Source: Ophiura sarsii
Taxonomy: Eukaryota > Echinodermata > Ophiuroidea > Amphilepidida > Ophiuridae
Assembly (NCBI GenBank): GCA_035610835.1
Contig: CM069454.1
Span: 2,171,117-2,235,116, forward strand
Direction: 5' to 3'
Length of the DNA stretch: 64,000 nucleotides
A program made the translations under genes and the position numbers. A model generated the notes under the pieces. It was not told the DNA's origin, ran no database searches, and saw nothing but the letters and a program-made list of their open reading frames with translations. Shown in pieces: positions 23,727 to 35,562 of the stretch; within the stretch, counting starts at the first letter, position 1, and each line of letters starts with the position of its first letter.

Positions 23727-23876
23727 CAGCACTAAATAAGGGTCTCATTGGATTACACATATCAAAAATAGGGCTTAAAGCGTCTCGATTTTGGGTCCTT
23801 AGTAACAATTTTTGGAATGTCTCGAATACTTCATTCTAATAGATAAATATTAAAATGTCATAAAATCGTCAAGAAT
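23727..23876. repeat. CAGCACTAAATAAG repeat family, partial copy
   Basis: It is collinear with 41898-42043 from CAGCACTAAATAAG through CTCGAAT and ATTCTAATA to ATCGTCAAGAA. It starts 130 bp after the assembly gap and lacks the opposite inverted end seen at 42346-42356. Confidence 0.7.
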
Positions 23877-24657
23877 TCATAATAGGGCGCTATTACTAAT
23901 ATAATAATAACGTATCATTTTCGGTGATTTATACTGGTATACCTGGAATTACCTGGCTGATAACATGTTCACAAACTTTCGTAGCTGATGAATTTTTGGA
24001 TTTTTGTTAACTTCTGGCCGGCTAGCAGATTTTTCATCGCTTATCTAGCTGTCAAAGCGAAAATTTCAACTGCCCCTAGCTGGGAAACATAATTGCTAGT
24101 TGGCTGTGAGGAGCAGTTAATGTGTACACATTTTGTCATTAAAAAGGGATTTATTTTAGCTTTTTACATGAAATTCATATTAAACATGTTAAATATGATA
24201 ACAATAGTTATTGTAACCATTAGAAACCCATATCATGATCAAATGTACACCCAATTTCCAAATATATAGTACGTCAGGCAATATCCCAAAATTCTCGTTG
24301 GGTGCCCCTGTACACCATTTATCTGATTGATTTCACACCACCTGTGTCTTGGCTCCGCACTTGCTACCGTTTCCACCGCTATTCCAAGCACGGCCCAAGG
24401 CTCTAGGCGCTTGGGGAGGTCTGCTTCGGCCGGCGTAATTTAAGCGTTGTCTATGGGACTTTTTATTTTGTTTTGTTTTTGATCAAACTAGCAATGATGG
24501 AAATAATGTGTCAATATTCATATTGTTTGCTGGTCGAACGAGTGAAATCCGTTGGATATTAACGAAGTTAGCTAATAGTAACTGAAAGAAAATGTTAATA
24601 TTTTACATATACACTCCTCTATTACATATACACTCCTCTAGTTAGATTCATTTAAAA

Positions 24658-26310
24658 TTAGATAATTTTCTGGGTGGAACCAGAAGCCCAAAGTGTTACT
24701 TTTGAAAGTTGTCGTGTTAAGAAATTCGAACTTTTAGCTTTTCATAGAAACTAGTGTTACTTCAGATTTTGTAAAATCAAAAGTTCAAATTTCGAGAAAA
24801 AAAGTCACAATATATAGTATCCATAGAGCAGATTTTAGTTTAAAAAAAATAGACCAAACTTAGCTACTTATGGGGCTGAGGGCAACACCTTGGCAAGAGT
24901 GTAGATTGTCTTTAGCTAAACCATAGCTAAAGGTCACCCGGCATGTCGTCAGTGGGAGTTCGGTCTGCCAATTCTTGAGATCGCTCCCCCCCCCCCCCCC
25001 CTAAAGCTCGGTAACTAAGCATCGTGAGTGGGGAAAACTATACATTTTTGGAATCATTGTGCTCAGATGAACACGTTGTATGCTAGTCTGAGCTTAATCC
25101 AAATAGTTTTATGTTTTGAACCCTTTGTATGGCATTTTGTATTTTGTACCACAACGGATTCCGCCCACACTTTCACGAGGGACGCCATGCTAAAGGTAGC
25201 GCTTGTATACCAACCATATTTCAAACATCAGGAATATCAATTAATGACGTCACCAGAATAGAGCATTTTGAACATAGGACTACGTGAGTTCAAGTAAGTT
25301 ATAGAATTAAAGGTTTATTCAGAAATGTCTTGGAAATTGCACCCTCAATGTTGATACTACATTACGGTTCCGTTCCCTGTAAGTTCTGAAATGTTCCTGA
25401 CCACGGCTATGAAGCAGCATCCGCGGTTACAAATCAAGTGTTTCCTCCCAACGCTTCGAGTTATTGCACCAGCTGTTAGTTTCTACGGCGCTTTTGGGTA
25501 CCTGCGCGGGCAGTTTTGACCGACCGACTACGCGGGTTTTGACTAGGAAGTGTTTGGTAGGAAGGCCATCACACTAGTCGGGATCATTGTGAAATTTAAT
25601 AAATGCAGGTTTTTCGTGATTTTCAGTACAACAAATGAATACATTATATAAAAATAGTACAGTCTGTTTTTTGGACGAGAAAAATCGGTGGGATATATCT
25701 CTAGATATGGTATTTGAAAAGATTTCATGTTCACAATAATTCCATTCACTCCATAACTGTCTATTAAAAGCTTCAACCGTCGATGATAAGTTCGGTGGAT
25801 CAGAAAGTTTGTTAAGTTTATCATTTGTTATGTTATTATGTTATAACAATCATTCTTTGAACTTCAAATTGTTATAAAAACTACTGCTGTTTCAAATGTT
25901 GTAAAATAAAAAGTTAAAATGTCGAGAAAATGCACGATTCAGTATGGCTACAACAGATTTTAGTTTTAAAAGTTAGCCCAGTGTGAACTTTAAATTACCT
26001 TATGTAGCAATACTCTAGCGCCTCTTGGTCAAGCAGCCTGAATTCACGACTGCAGCGATTGCTACCGATTCCACCGCTGCCACACTCCAGGTCACCATCA
26101 TGCGGTCAACGGTGTTGGATGGATGTAATTATTGGGTGGAACTTTAGAGCCCAACACGAGACTTTTCAAAGTTCTTTAACTTCTTGTGTTAAGAAATTAA
26201 ATGTTCAAACTACAATTTGCTTAAAAAGCTAGTGCTATTACAGATTTAGTCAAATCAAAAGTTCAAATTATAGAGCAGGTGCAGATTTTAGATTAAAAAT
26301 TAGCCCAACT
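24658..26310. repeat. Dispersed degenerate repeats around CAGATTTTAGTTT
   Basis: Segments near 24670-24850, 25890-25990 and 26130-26310 share TGGGTGGAAC, GTGTTAAGAAATT, AAATCAAAAGTTCAAATT and GCAGATTTTAG in the same order. The copies are strongly diverged, and there is no coding signal. Confidence 0.55.
24986..25001 (+). repeat. Poly-C tract (16 C)
   Basis: Uninterrupted C run. Confidence 0.85.
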
Positions 26311-26627
26311 TGGGCTACAGATCGACACATGTGAAAAGGCACATCGCTGGAATGTTTGACTTTTGGGTCGTCTAGACAGTTAGTCCAGGGGGTTCACACC
26401 ATTCAAACCATGTCCACACGTACATACTAGCGTCATGACCAGTTAAACCTGACAAACTTTGCCTCAAACTCTACAGGCAAATGGAACTGGGATTCGAACA
26501 GTTTTACTATGGTATTACGTGTATCATGTATGAACTAACACTTTAAAATCAGACTTCTTACTAATTCTGGTGACGTTATTCCTTGATATTCTTGATGCTT
26601 GGTATATGGTTGGTATACAAGCGCTAC
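25194..26627. repeat. Inverted repeat pair (about 67 bp arms), 1.4 kb apart
   Basis: The left arm 25194-25261 contains GCGCTTGTATACCAACCATA. The right arm 26562-26627 contains its complement TATGGTTGGTATACAAGCGC. They may be the ends of a non-autonomous element; no transposase lies between. Confidence 0.6.
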
Positions 26628-26980
26628 CCCTGCCAAATGTGTTAAATACTAGTCCTAAAATACACATCCACTGAGGTGAAACAAACCGTCACTCACACGT
26701 TTACGGGGTCACTGGAGATTGTCCTACTATAAAGTTACATAAGGCTATGTCTATTTATTTGAGCGATTTAGCATGACGAAAAATTACCATCATATACTTA
26801 AATAAGATATTTAACCCACGTTTATGCCAGTTTTACCAATCGGTGCATGATCTGTTCATGCGTACCGTTGTGAAAAGAGCCATGGTTCGCCCGGAGTCAT
26901 AGTCCGGCCTCAAGAAACTTACGCGGAATGAAGAGATAAAATAGTGTTGCGTGTAGAGACGAGTGCCTGTACCAAAATAT

Positions 26981-27661
26981 AAACTGCGCCAATAAAGTAT
27001 CGAAACACTTACAAATGGTCAGATTTATCAGAACCTGAATTAGTATGCAAACAAATAATTAAATAATTCGATTCACAGTTATCTTCTGCGCATTTTGACA
27101 CCTCTTTTGTTGCGCTATGATGTTGTTTGGCGGATTTATGGGCACTTGAGTGGCTTAAAGTCGAATTCTAAAGTTGCAAAAGCCCCTATTCCAGCAACGA
27201 ATAAGATCATCATTATTTTTGCCCGCCTTTTTTAAATGATGTGTATGTCGCGTGTTGGATAAATCGATTGCAATAAATATCAGCATTCATTTTCAATAAC
27301 GAAACAAAAGGGTCAGAGATGGGAGACATAAATCAATCATTAATCAATCATTAATTGTCATGGTTAAGTAAACGGAACGAATTGGTGTCTTTTGTCTTAA
27401 TGTTGTCTGTGTGTGATGCTTTGTGCGAGTTCCTTTCTGGAATTGGGGTGAATAGGAGCTTTTGCAACTTTAGAATTCGACTTTAAGCCACTCAAGTGCC
27501 CATAAATCCGCCAAACAACATCAAAGCGCAACAAAAGAGGTGTCAAAAATGCGCAGAAGATAACTGTGAATCGAATTATTTAATTATTTTTTTGCATACT
27601 AATTCAGGTTCCGATAAATCTGACCATTTGTAAGTGTTTCGATACTTTATTGGCGCAGTTT
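26981..27661. mobile_element. 681 bp foldback MITE with roughly 205 bp arms
   Basis: The left arm 26981-27183 (AAACTGCGCCAATAAAGTAT start) and right arm 27448-27661 are reverse complements with few differences. The loop contains AATCAATCATT duplicated. The right half is duplicated again at 28477-28956 as part of a larger direct repeat. Confidence 0.85.
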
Positions 27662-27862
27662 ACTTTACTGTACAGGGCGTTCTACATGACTGTACATGTA
27701 TAGACATGACATTTGCTACACATGACATTTGCTGCACATGACATTTGCTACACATGACATTTGATTCTCGGAGGTGATTTAATCTTTGGGCGTTTAACAT
27801 TTACTAGCTTATTATACATAAAGCAGCCATTGTATGTGTAGACATTTAAGTAAATAAAGGCA
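27182..27862 (+). repeat. 681 bp direct repeat, copy 1
   Basis: The stretch from GCCCCTATTCCAGC to AAATAAAGGCA recurs at 28477-29157 with the same length. I found no differences in the parts I compared. It includes a 16 bp sub-repeat (ACACATGACATTTGCT) in about four copies. Confidence 0.85.
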
Positions 27863-28476
27863 GCGTTCGCGTTAAGTGGTTGCCCGGTTGCCCGGGACAC
27901 CCAAAATTAGCACCGGGCAACCAACATGTACTTATTTGGTTGCCCGGTGGGCAACCAATTTTTTTACAAGAAGTGAAACACTTAACACATGCATTTAAAT
28001 ATTTTACAGAACTGTGAATGAAACAAAATCAGCTAAAATAATAATTATATAATCCAAGTTTCATAGGAGAAAATATCAATCTATCATCATTGTACTTCCA
28101 TGATCTTATTTTGGCCTTATTAATTAGTACATGTATCCTATACCGTATGCGTGGTAGCCGTAGTCTGTATATTATTACATGCAGATGCAGCAACAACAAC
28201 AGCACGCACAGCAACACTAACTAACCCTACTTACGTGCAGCGTTCGCGTTAAGTGGTTGCCCGGTTGCCCGGGACACCCAAAATTAGCACCGGGCAACCA
28301 ACATGTACTTATTTGGTTGCCCGGTGGGCAACCAATTTGTTTACAAGAAGTGAAACAATTAACACATGCATTTAAATATTTTACAGAACGGGCAACCAAA
28401 AAATCTGCCGGGCAACCATAATTTCCTGCTTGGTTGCCCGGCGGGCAACCATATTTTTTTCATTAATTCGGACGCT
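27863..28476. repeat. GGTTGCCCGG-rich elements between the direct repeats
   Basis: About 150 bp starting GCGTTCGCGTTAAGTGG occurs twice in direct orientation (27863-28012 and 28238-28387). Each contains complementary GGTTGCCCGG and CCGGGCAACC words able to fold. The second copy runs on to GGACGCTG, which is complementary to the start (CAGCGTTC), so it looks like a complete foldback of about 240 bp. Confidence 0.6.
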
Positions 28477-29157
28477 GCCCCTATTCCAGCAACGAATAAG
28501 ATCATCATTATTTTTGCCCGCCTTTTTTAAATGATGTGTATGTCGCGTGTTGGATAAATCGATTGCAATAAATATCAGCATTCATTTTCAATAACGAAAC
28601 AAAAGGGTCAGAGATGGGAGACATAAATCAATCATTAATCAATCATTAATTGTCATGGTTAAGTAAACGGAACGAATTGGTGTCTTTTGTCTTAATGTTG
28701 TCTGTGTGTGATGCTTTGTGCGAGTTCCTTTCTGGAATTGGGGTGAATAGGAGCTTTTGCAACTTTAGAATTCGACTTTAAGCCACTCAAGTGCCCATAA
28801 ATCCGCCAAACAACATCAAAGCGCAACAAAAGAGGTGTCAAAAATGCGCAGAAGATAACTGTGAATCGAATTATTTAATTATTTTTTTGCATACTAATTC
28901 AGGTTCCGATAAATCTGACCATTTGTAAGTGTTTCGATACTTTATTGGCGCAGTTTACTTTACTGTACAGGGCGTTCTACATGACTGTACATGTATAGAC
29001 ATGACATTTGCTACACATGACATTTGCTGCACATGACATTTGCTACACATGACATTTGATTCTCGGAGGTGATTTAATCTTTGGGCGTTTAACATTTACT
29101 AGCTTATTATACATAAAGCAGCCATTGTATGTGTAGACATTTAAGTAAATAAAGGCA
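28477..29157 (+). repeat. 681 bp direct repeat, copy 2
   Basis: Same length and apparently the same sequence as 27182-27862, offset by 1,295 bp. The simplest reading is a tandem duplication of a 1,295 bp unit with a partial second copy. An LTR pair is less likely because the ends are not TG...CA and no target duplication is visible. Confidence 0.85.
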
Positions 29158-29838
29158 TTGTTGCGGATAATCAAATTGTTACGCGTTACAGAACAGAAAT
29201 TGCGTATTTGATTCACAGGTGACGAATTCGTGACAACACTCTAAAGAATAATTCTATAAATATTGATAAAGGTATGACTGATCGTTTCAGTTTAGTAAGT
29301 CAGCCCTTGCACATTCTTTTGTCAAACAAACAATTGTATTGACTTTTAATGCTAGAACTACCTAAAACATGCTTACATAATGATCTGATGTCGTTCACAA
29401 GGCACGTATTACAACAATATATTGGAAAGGTGTTTTGTTTTCAATTTGTGTTCGAACTTATCCTCAAACTACAGATTTGTGAAAAGTCATAGGTAGCAGA
29501 TTTAATCAACCTCCAAAATGTAATAGTCATTGTGCATTGTTGTTTCAGTAATAACACTGGTGCTAATCATGGCTTATCTTTGTTGTTTTGTGGCAAAGTT
29601 TGTAGCAAATTGTACCAAAAGATTCATCCAAATGTCTATCCAACCTTTTTGGTCAAAACATATTTGGAAGTGACCCTATAGGTAGGGTTCGGCAGAATCC
29701 GTGATTTTAAAGGCGGAAACCGTGGGGAGTTTGTGTAAAATCCGTGATGTCCGTGATAAGGGTGATTTCAAGCAAAACGGAGATCAACCCGTGGGAAATC
29801 CGCGCGGTCATATTTTATGTACTCAATTAAAATATGTA

Positions 29839-30171
29839 TTACTCCCCAGGCGTCGCCGCTTTTCTTTTTGATCCCCCGCCAATAAGTTGGCGATTATTCT
29901 TGATATATTTGTACAGAACAATTGACTCAGGAATACCAAACTGTTTTTCAATCGCTCGGCTAATTAAGTTATGCTCAAAAAGCAAGCATTTGCCCCTTTT
30001 CAAAATCACGGGCAAAATCACTACGCTCTCGCATTTTATGCAGTTTGCAACATCATACCCTATTTTGAACTGCGGGGACAGCCTTCTTCTTTTGGTTCTC
30101 AATTGCACAGCGGCTCGCCGGATTGGGAGCACTAAAATAACGTCTTGAAAAGGGATCCCAAGTAAGGGCAT
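29839..30171 (-). pseudogene. Possible helix-turn-helix (Psq/CENP-B-like) transposase fragment
   Basis: A 110-codon minus-strand frame ends in a segment containing AIEKQFGIPESIVLYKYIK, then a basic GGGSKRKA stretch. FGIPES followed by a spaced basic region is reminiscent of the recognition helix of Psq/CENP-B-type DNA-binding domains found in pogo-like transposases. The N-terminal part (RRLSPQFKIG) also resembles the start of such a domain. The middle reads poorly, as if an insertion or frameshift were present. This is a weak motif-level guess and may be a chance frame. Confidence 0.25.
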
Positions 30172-32369
30172 CGTAAGAATGAGCTATGGTTTGCAGTGGT
30201 GCGCAAGTTAGTAACAGATCAAAACGTAAGGAAACGGGTAAAATGGTTCAAGGGACTTCAGTGTGAATTCAGTAAGGAAATACCCCTAACAACATAGCTA
30301 AACAATCGCAAACTCAATTGGTAGATTTGCTAAACCATTTTGGCCAATACTTAAGTGATCATTGATATAAATATGTTTGCGAAATTGAAGGTGTGGTTAA
30401 GTTTCAGTTCATTTATTTAAGTTTCCTCTTTTAGATGCAGTGGGAACAACATCATTAAATGATGTATGAATGGTAAAACCATATGATTATTGAAAACATT
30501 TGCTCTTCATTAAAATGAATATTGTGTTTAGAAATGGCTGCAAATCGATGACTTTAAGGCTTAAATTTGTAAAAAAATCGTAAATCCCTTTTGACCCCCG
30601 ATAGGGGGCTCTGCCCAAATATACCCCCGCAAGGGCTGCCGCCAAATTGACACCGTGCCCCCCTTCCCTTATCAGAAATCTTAAATCAGCCCCTGGGTGT
30701 ACCGTGACAAAATTGCAACAAAAGCGAAATTGATTGCAATAGTTCAGGAATCGAATATTGAAAATCGACCAAATTCCGAAGTTGGGGGAAATGTCTTATT
30801 TGCTTTTAGCCATATAGTTCAACCATAGACGGATAACGACCAGGTTGGGGACCTCTATGCACATCAGGAATCCAAAAACTAATTGATAAAATTCGTTTTA
30901 GCTTTAAAAATCAAATTTAGAGATTTTCCACGGTTCAAGATGGCGTACAAAATGATGGCTTACAATGATAAACTTGCATAAAATACATAATTTAACAAGA
31001 TAACATGATGACAGCATATAAAGTTCGTAATATATATATATCAGATTACTAGAAGTTCATAGCTGTTTTGTTCTGTTTTATCAACATTTATTAAAATCAA
31101 GATGGCCGCCAAAATTGTTGCCATAACCATCAATATTCCTCATATCATTAACGCATTGAATAGTATTCTAGCATTATGATTTTGAACAGAAGAGAAATAT
31201 TTGCGAGATTCGTGAATTGTTCATCCTTTTCCAAGATGCCTGTTAAAATAAAATGTGTCAAAAGACAAGGATTTGACATTAGAAAATTCCCACAGTAAGT
31301 GGTAGAATATTTCAAAGTCAATGGAACATTGAATGGTAAATGGGTTTCAAAAAATTTAGAATCAATTATAAGTAAACAAATCGTGCAAACAAAAGCAATG
31401 CCACAAAGGAACCGACAAACGCCGAAAGTGTTCTGCTTTGTATTAAATCTAGTATGTCAATGTTACGATATCGTGCACTAGAAATTGAATATGTAGATCC
31501 CATTCAAGGCTTGTTAAACAACCAATATTGCTTCAATGAGGTTAATTTGGCTACCAAGTGGTCGCAGGTTTCTGTTTGGAAAAGGGATTATTCTAACATT
31601 GGAGACGCAATCGGTTATATATCTGACTGTTTAGTCAGTTATGATAGTATTTGATTTGTGAAATTCCAAGGCTGACAAAAATACCCTAGATGCTCATAGC
31701 ATTTAACCACCAAATTGCCAAGTCAATGGATATTGCAGATTTTAATTAGATTTGACGATTAAAAGTCATTGCAAATGTTATTGACAGGATGCATTGCGAG
31801 ATATAATGGTAAATAGCAATTATGACTGTTTTCTAGACATTCTAACAATTTTCCATCAGCTTTGAAACAATTTCAATTGCTGTGAATCATGTTAATTTGT
31901 GATATGTGCATACATCAAATTGTATTGGGTTGATTGAAACATGCAAACAAATGATTTTTTGTTGGTGCATGCATACTAGAAATATATTTTGTTGTTGGTA
32001 TTTTGGCAATCTTTAACATTTTAAAATACAATGTCCTGATTGAAAAAAAGTCAGATAGACACTTTCTGTCAACCCATTTCTTCGACTTTGGGGTATTCCT
32101 TTAATTTCGGTCAATCATTGCTAAAATATTATATAGAAATGCTAATGAAAGTGTTGGCAGCTTTAAAGTACACATATCATTTTCTCATTTGTGTCGTTTA
32201 AGCGTTGCTCTTAAAATTGATAGCAAAAGCTTTTGAGTGATATTTGTTCATGTCACGGAAGAAGCCTTCACCACTTATTGCCAATTCAAATAATTTCGGA
32301 ACCATTTTAGATGTTTCTAATAACTTGAATAGAATGTACATCCTGTAATTCCTGTTTAACGAAAACATG
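30172..32369. other. Intergenic DNA, no supported gene
   Basis: No exon, RNA gene or clear repeat. Frames of 60-66 codons at 31.3-31.65 kb have no domain features. Confidence 0.4.
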
Positions 32370-33384
32370 GACATAATAATAATAATTATAATATTAACCA
32401 TATTTGCATAGCGCCTAACATCGAGATCCCTGAGCGCTTGAACATAAAAACATAATAACAAACAAATACATGGATTTGGGCTACAATTAAAAAGCCATTG
32501 TGAACAAATGAGTCTTTACGGATTTCTTAAACTAAAATATAGTATCTGCATTTTTCACATGAAGTAGAATATTATTCCAGACTTCTGCAGCTGACACAGA
32601 GAAGGAACGTTGACCATACTGAGTTGACGTTGAAGAGCAGATAAGACGCGACAGAGATGAAATACGAAGATTGCGTGAAGGTATTGTTTGATTAGATCTT
32701 GAAGATATATAGATTGGCGCAGTACCATGAAGACATTTATAAGTCAGAAGTAAACTTGTATACACAATACGATACTTGATAGGTAGCCAGTGCAGACGGA
32801 GAGTTGGGGTTATGTGATCATGTTTGCGAGAAAGAGTGATTAATCTGGCAGGAGAGTTTTGAATTCTTTGAAGCTTGATTATCTGCGAATTTGGTAGGCC
32901 ATGTAAAAGACTGTTACATTGATTTAAGCGACATGTGATAAATGCATGTACTAGCATTTCAGTTGATTTTCTGTCGAGAAATGTTCTAACCTGTCCAATA
33001 AGATACAGAGCAAATGAAACAGAACGGCATATGTTTTTTTGACAAAGATATCCCTTTTCAAATCATTCTCAACATGACTCCTAAATTGCGAGCACCCTTT
33101 ACTAGTTCAAACAAAGAGACACATATTTGAACATGTTTCAAAGGAGATGAATTTCTTAACCGGGATGAAATATGGAGAAACTCAGGTTTATCATCATTAA
33201 GTTGCAGATAATTGGCAGTTGACCACCGTTTAATAGCATTGATTGATGATGCATGTTTCAAGTTTTGGTCAAAGATGATATAAACTTGTGTGTCATCGGC
33301 ATAAATCATTTTGCCAAGGTCAATATAAATCAATGACGTCTTCGGTGTTGTATACATGGTAACAGCACCGCTGGAAGACGTCAT
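32370..33384 (-). pseudogene. CR1/L2-like non-LTR retrotransposon remnant (reverse transcriptase 3' end)
   Basis: Read on the minus strand, 33384-33058 encodes the palm of a reverse transcriptase, including the catalytic YADDTQ motif and IKRWSTANYLQLNDDK downstream. The frame shifts near 33040-33060. It then continues through FLDRKSTEMLVHAFIT, CNSLLHGLPNSQIIKLQRIQN, LHWLPIKYRIVYTSLLLTYK and an AAEVWNNI motif, which is the typical C-terminal region of CR1/L2-clade elements. A stop codon interrupts the last conserved segment before FKKS and KTHLF. The 3' end has the AGCGCTCAGGGATCTCGATG-type tail followed by a degenerate ATT-rich microsatellite (about 32372-32395), as these elements usually do. 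It is 5'-truncated, frameshifted and inactive. Confidence 0.85.
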
Positions 33385-33673
33385 ACGTCATATGTACACA
33401 ACATATTCACGGTTAATCTCATCAAGACCGCCCTCTACTTCCGGTGGTCGACAGGATAAAAAGCCTGTGATGAGATCTGACGTCAAATAGTCTGAAGAAG
33501 TGCTCAGTGTAGCATGAAACTGTCACAAGTGAGTATAATAATTTCTTTTATTATTAAACTTCATCTAACCTTGGATTTGTCATATGAAAAACAATTTCTT
33601 ATAATATTCACGGCATATTCAATACCAGCAGAAACCGTTCATCGTTTGTCGGTGCTGTTGCGGCATTATTGTC

Positions 33674-34313
33674 TACAGGGTGACCCAGAAAATGTTGAAC
33701 CCAAAAATCACAAAATTCAATATTTTGTTTACCATTAAAATAACAAAATATTGCATAACTCGTTCACCAGCTGTGTGCACCATACATTTAATTTTCTGAA
33801 ACATTTTAGATCATAAAAATAGGCCACACGAAACTTAAAATACGTGTAATTTTGTAAGAAGTGTTGTTTTGTAGTGCAAGTGAAGTGCAAACAAATGGTT
33901 TCATGCTATATGAGCAGAACAAGTGCCTGTTTGAAGCCATTTCTGCACAGTATCTCATCAATATTCATTTATTATTTAAATCAATATTATTATTATATAA
34001 GAGACTTTGAAATCAAACACTGAAGTCCCTTTGACTTCATTTGAAAATGTTAATTTGATATATACAAATCAAAAGAAAAGATTACTTAACTCACCGTACC
34101 TAGAACAGAATAAAGTTTCATATCTGAACCAAGTTACAATTTTTTTTTACTTTTACAAAAGGGCGAAAACACCCCCTGTCACACAATCTAGTGTATTTTA
34201 GATTCGTTTACATAACTGTTGAAAAAAGAATGCCATATTTATTTATTTTCATTTTTAATTATTTTGTTAAAGTTTGTGATTTTTGGGTTCAACATTTTCT
34301 GGGTCACCTTGTA
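33674..34313. mobile_element. 640 bp foldback element, TACAGGGTGACCC ends
   Basis: The left end TACAGGGTGACCCAGAAAAT (33674) and right end ACCTTGTA (34313) begin inverted arms of about 40 bp, which also share TTGAACCCAAAAATCACAAA. The terminal motif is that of the 17.8 kb foldback, so both belong to one end-motif superfamily. No transposase is inside. Confidence 0.75.
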
Positions 34314-34327
34314 TGTTTACGTACTCA

Positions 34328-34494
34328 GAATAAAAGAATAATGGTATTGTTTTAGACCGTTCCTATGTTATAGTATTGCCTGATATAAATTCGGCTGTAG
34401 TATTATTTTAAAAAATGGAAACAAAAATACTGCCGAACGCTATTATGTCAGACAATATAACACGGGTACAGTCTAAAACAATACCTTTATTCTC
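34328..34494. repeat. Small foldback (about 167 bp)
   Basis: GGTATTGTTTTAGAC on the left pairs with GTCTAAAACAATACC on the right, with further pairing outward (GAATAAAAGAATAAT and TTTATTCTC). A short MITE-like repeat. Confidence 0.65.
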
Positions 34495-34884
34495 ATTCAC
34501 AGTCATACTCTAGACATTTATGTTAATTAAAACTGTACCTTTAATTACCTACATTTGTTAACTGTTACCACTCTTAGTTTCGAATAACCCACAAAAATTC
34601 CATTCTGGTGAGTACGCCTGGCGTTGGCGTAATGTGCATGGTGTGCCGCATAAGCACCAGAGGGTAGTCACACTAATTAGGCAAAACATAAATAGGTCTC
34701 TCATATTTTTCTTTTTTTCCCCCTCTCACTTCTTCCATTTTGACTTATAGGCATTACTTCTTCCATTTTGACTTAGAGGCCTTTGTACAATCTATACATC
34801 TATATGCAGCAATTGAAATACCCACATGACTTTCCACCCGGGGTAGACAGTCCCAGGGTAGACCAACCGTTGGTGGACCAACCC

Positions 34885-35089
34885 TGGGTTAGGGTTAGGG
34901 TTAGGGTTAGGGTTAGGGTTAGGGTTAGGGTTAGGGTTAGGGTTAGGGTTAGGGTTAGGGTTAGGGTTAGGGTTAGGGTTAGGGTTAGGGTTAAGGTTAG
35001 GGTTAGGGTTAAGGTTAGGGTTAGGGTTAGGGTTAGGGTTAGGGTTAGGGTTAGGGGTTAGGGTTAGGGTTAGGGTTAGGGTTAAGGTT
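34885..35089 (+). repeat. Interstitial (TTAGGG)n array, about 34 units
   Basis: A long, nearly perfect run of TTAGGG with a few TTAAGG variants and one extra G. The unit matches the telomere repeat of most deuterostomes. Because it sits inside a foldback element, it is not simply a chromosome end. It yields VRVRVR and NPNPNP pseudo-frames on the two strands. Confidence 0.95.
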
Positions 35090-35090
35090 A

Positions 35091-35562
35091 TGGAACAGTA
35101 AACTCCCAAGAAACCTGAAAATAAAGCTGTTTACCACCACTGTTGAATCTGTTTTGACCTATGGAGCCGAGACTTGGACACTAACAGCTAAAATGAGAAA
35201 AGCGCTGGATGGTTGCTACACTCGCCTCTTAAGAAAAGCACTTAATGTATCATGGCAATCTCACACCACCAACAAAGATCTATATGGGAACCTGCTACCA
35301 ATATCAGAGAGGCTAAGACGGAGGAGATTAAAATTTGCCGGCCACTGTGCCAGAAGGGAAGAGGAAGCAGTCTCCAAAGTTCTCCTGTGGCAACCCAAGC
35401 ATGGACACAAGGCTAGAGGACCACCACGAAAGAATTACATCAAGCTTTTATCAGAGGATACAGGACTAACTAGGCAGGACATGAAAAACTGCATGCTTGA
35501 AAGACCAGTATGGAAGGCCATCACAGAAGTCCGTCCCTTCGGGACGCCTTAAGCAAGTAAGC
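35091..35562 (+). pseudogene. 5'-truncated non-LTR retrotransposon, reverse transcriptase C-terminus
   Basis: An open frame runs from the TGG at 35091, directly after the telomere-like repeat, to a TAA at 35550-35552. The readable segments [62 protein letters not shown] and HGHKARGPPRKNYI are the familiar thumb and C-terminal region of LINE reverse transcriptases (YGAETW, FAGHC..R). The catalytic palm is absent, so the fragment is inactive. After the stop comes a short AAGCAAGTAAGCAAG tail, then GTTAGGGTTA, so the fragment is bounded by TTAGGG on both sides. It has kept an intact frame of about 154 codons, which suggests a fairly recent insertion. The exact clade is not assigned. Confidence 0.85.

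Noticed and set aside
27182..29157. A short LTR retrotransposon with 681 bp LTRs
   Set aside because: The repeats do not begin TG and end CA, no primer-binding site or polypurine tract was seen, and no target duplication flanks the pair.
34885..35089. A true chromosome end or fusion point
   Set aside because: Unique and repeat DNA continues on both sides, and the array is enclosed by inverted ends shared with another locus.
34783..35109. VRVRVR and NPNPNP frames of 92 and 105 codons
   Set aside because: Both are translations of the TTAGGG array on opposite strands.
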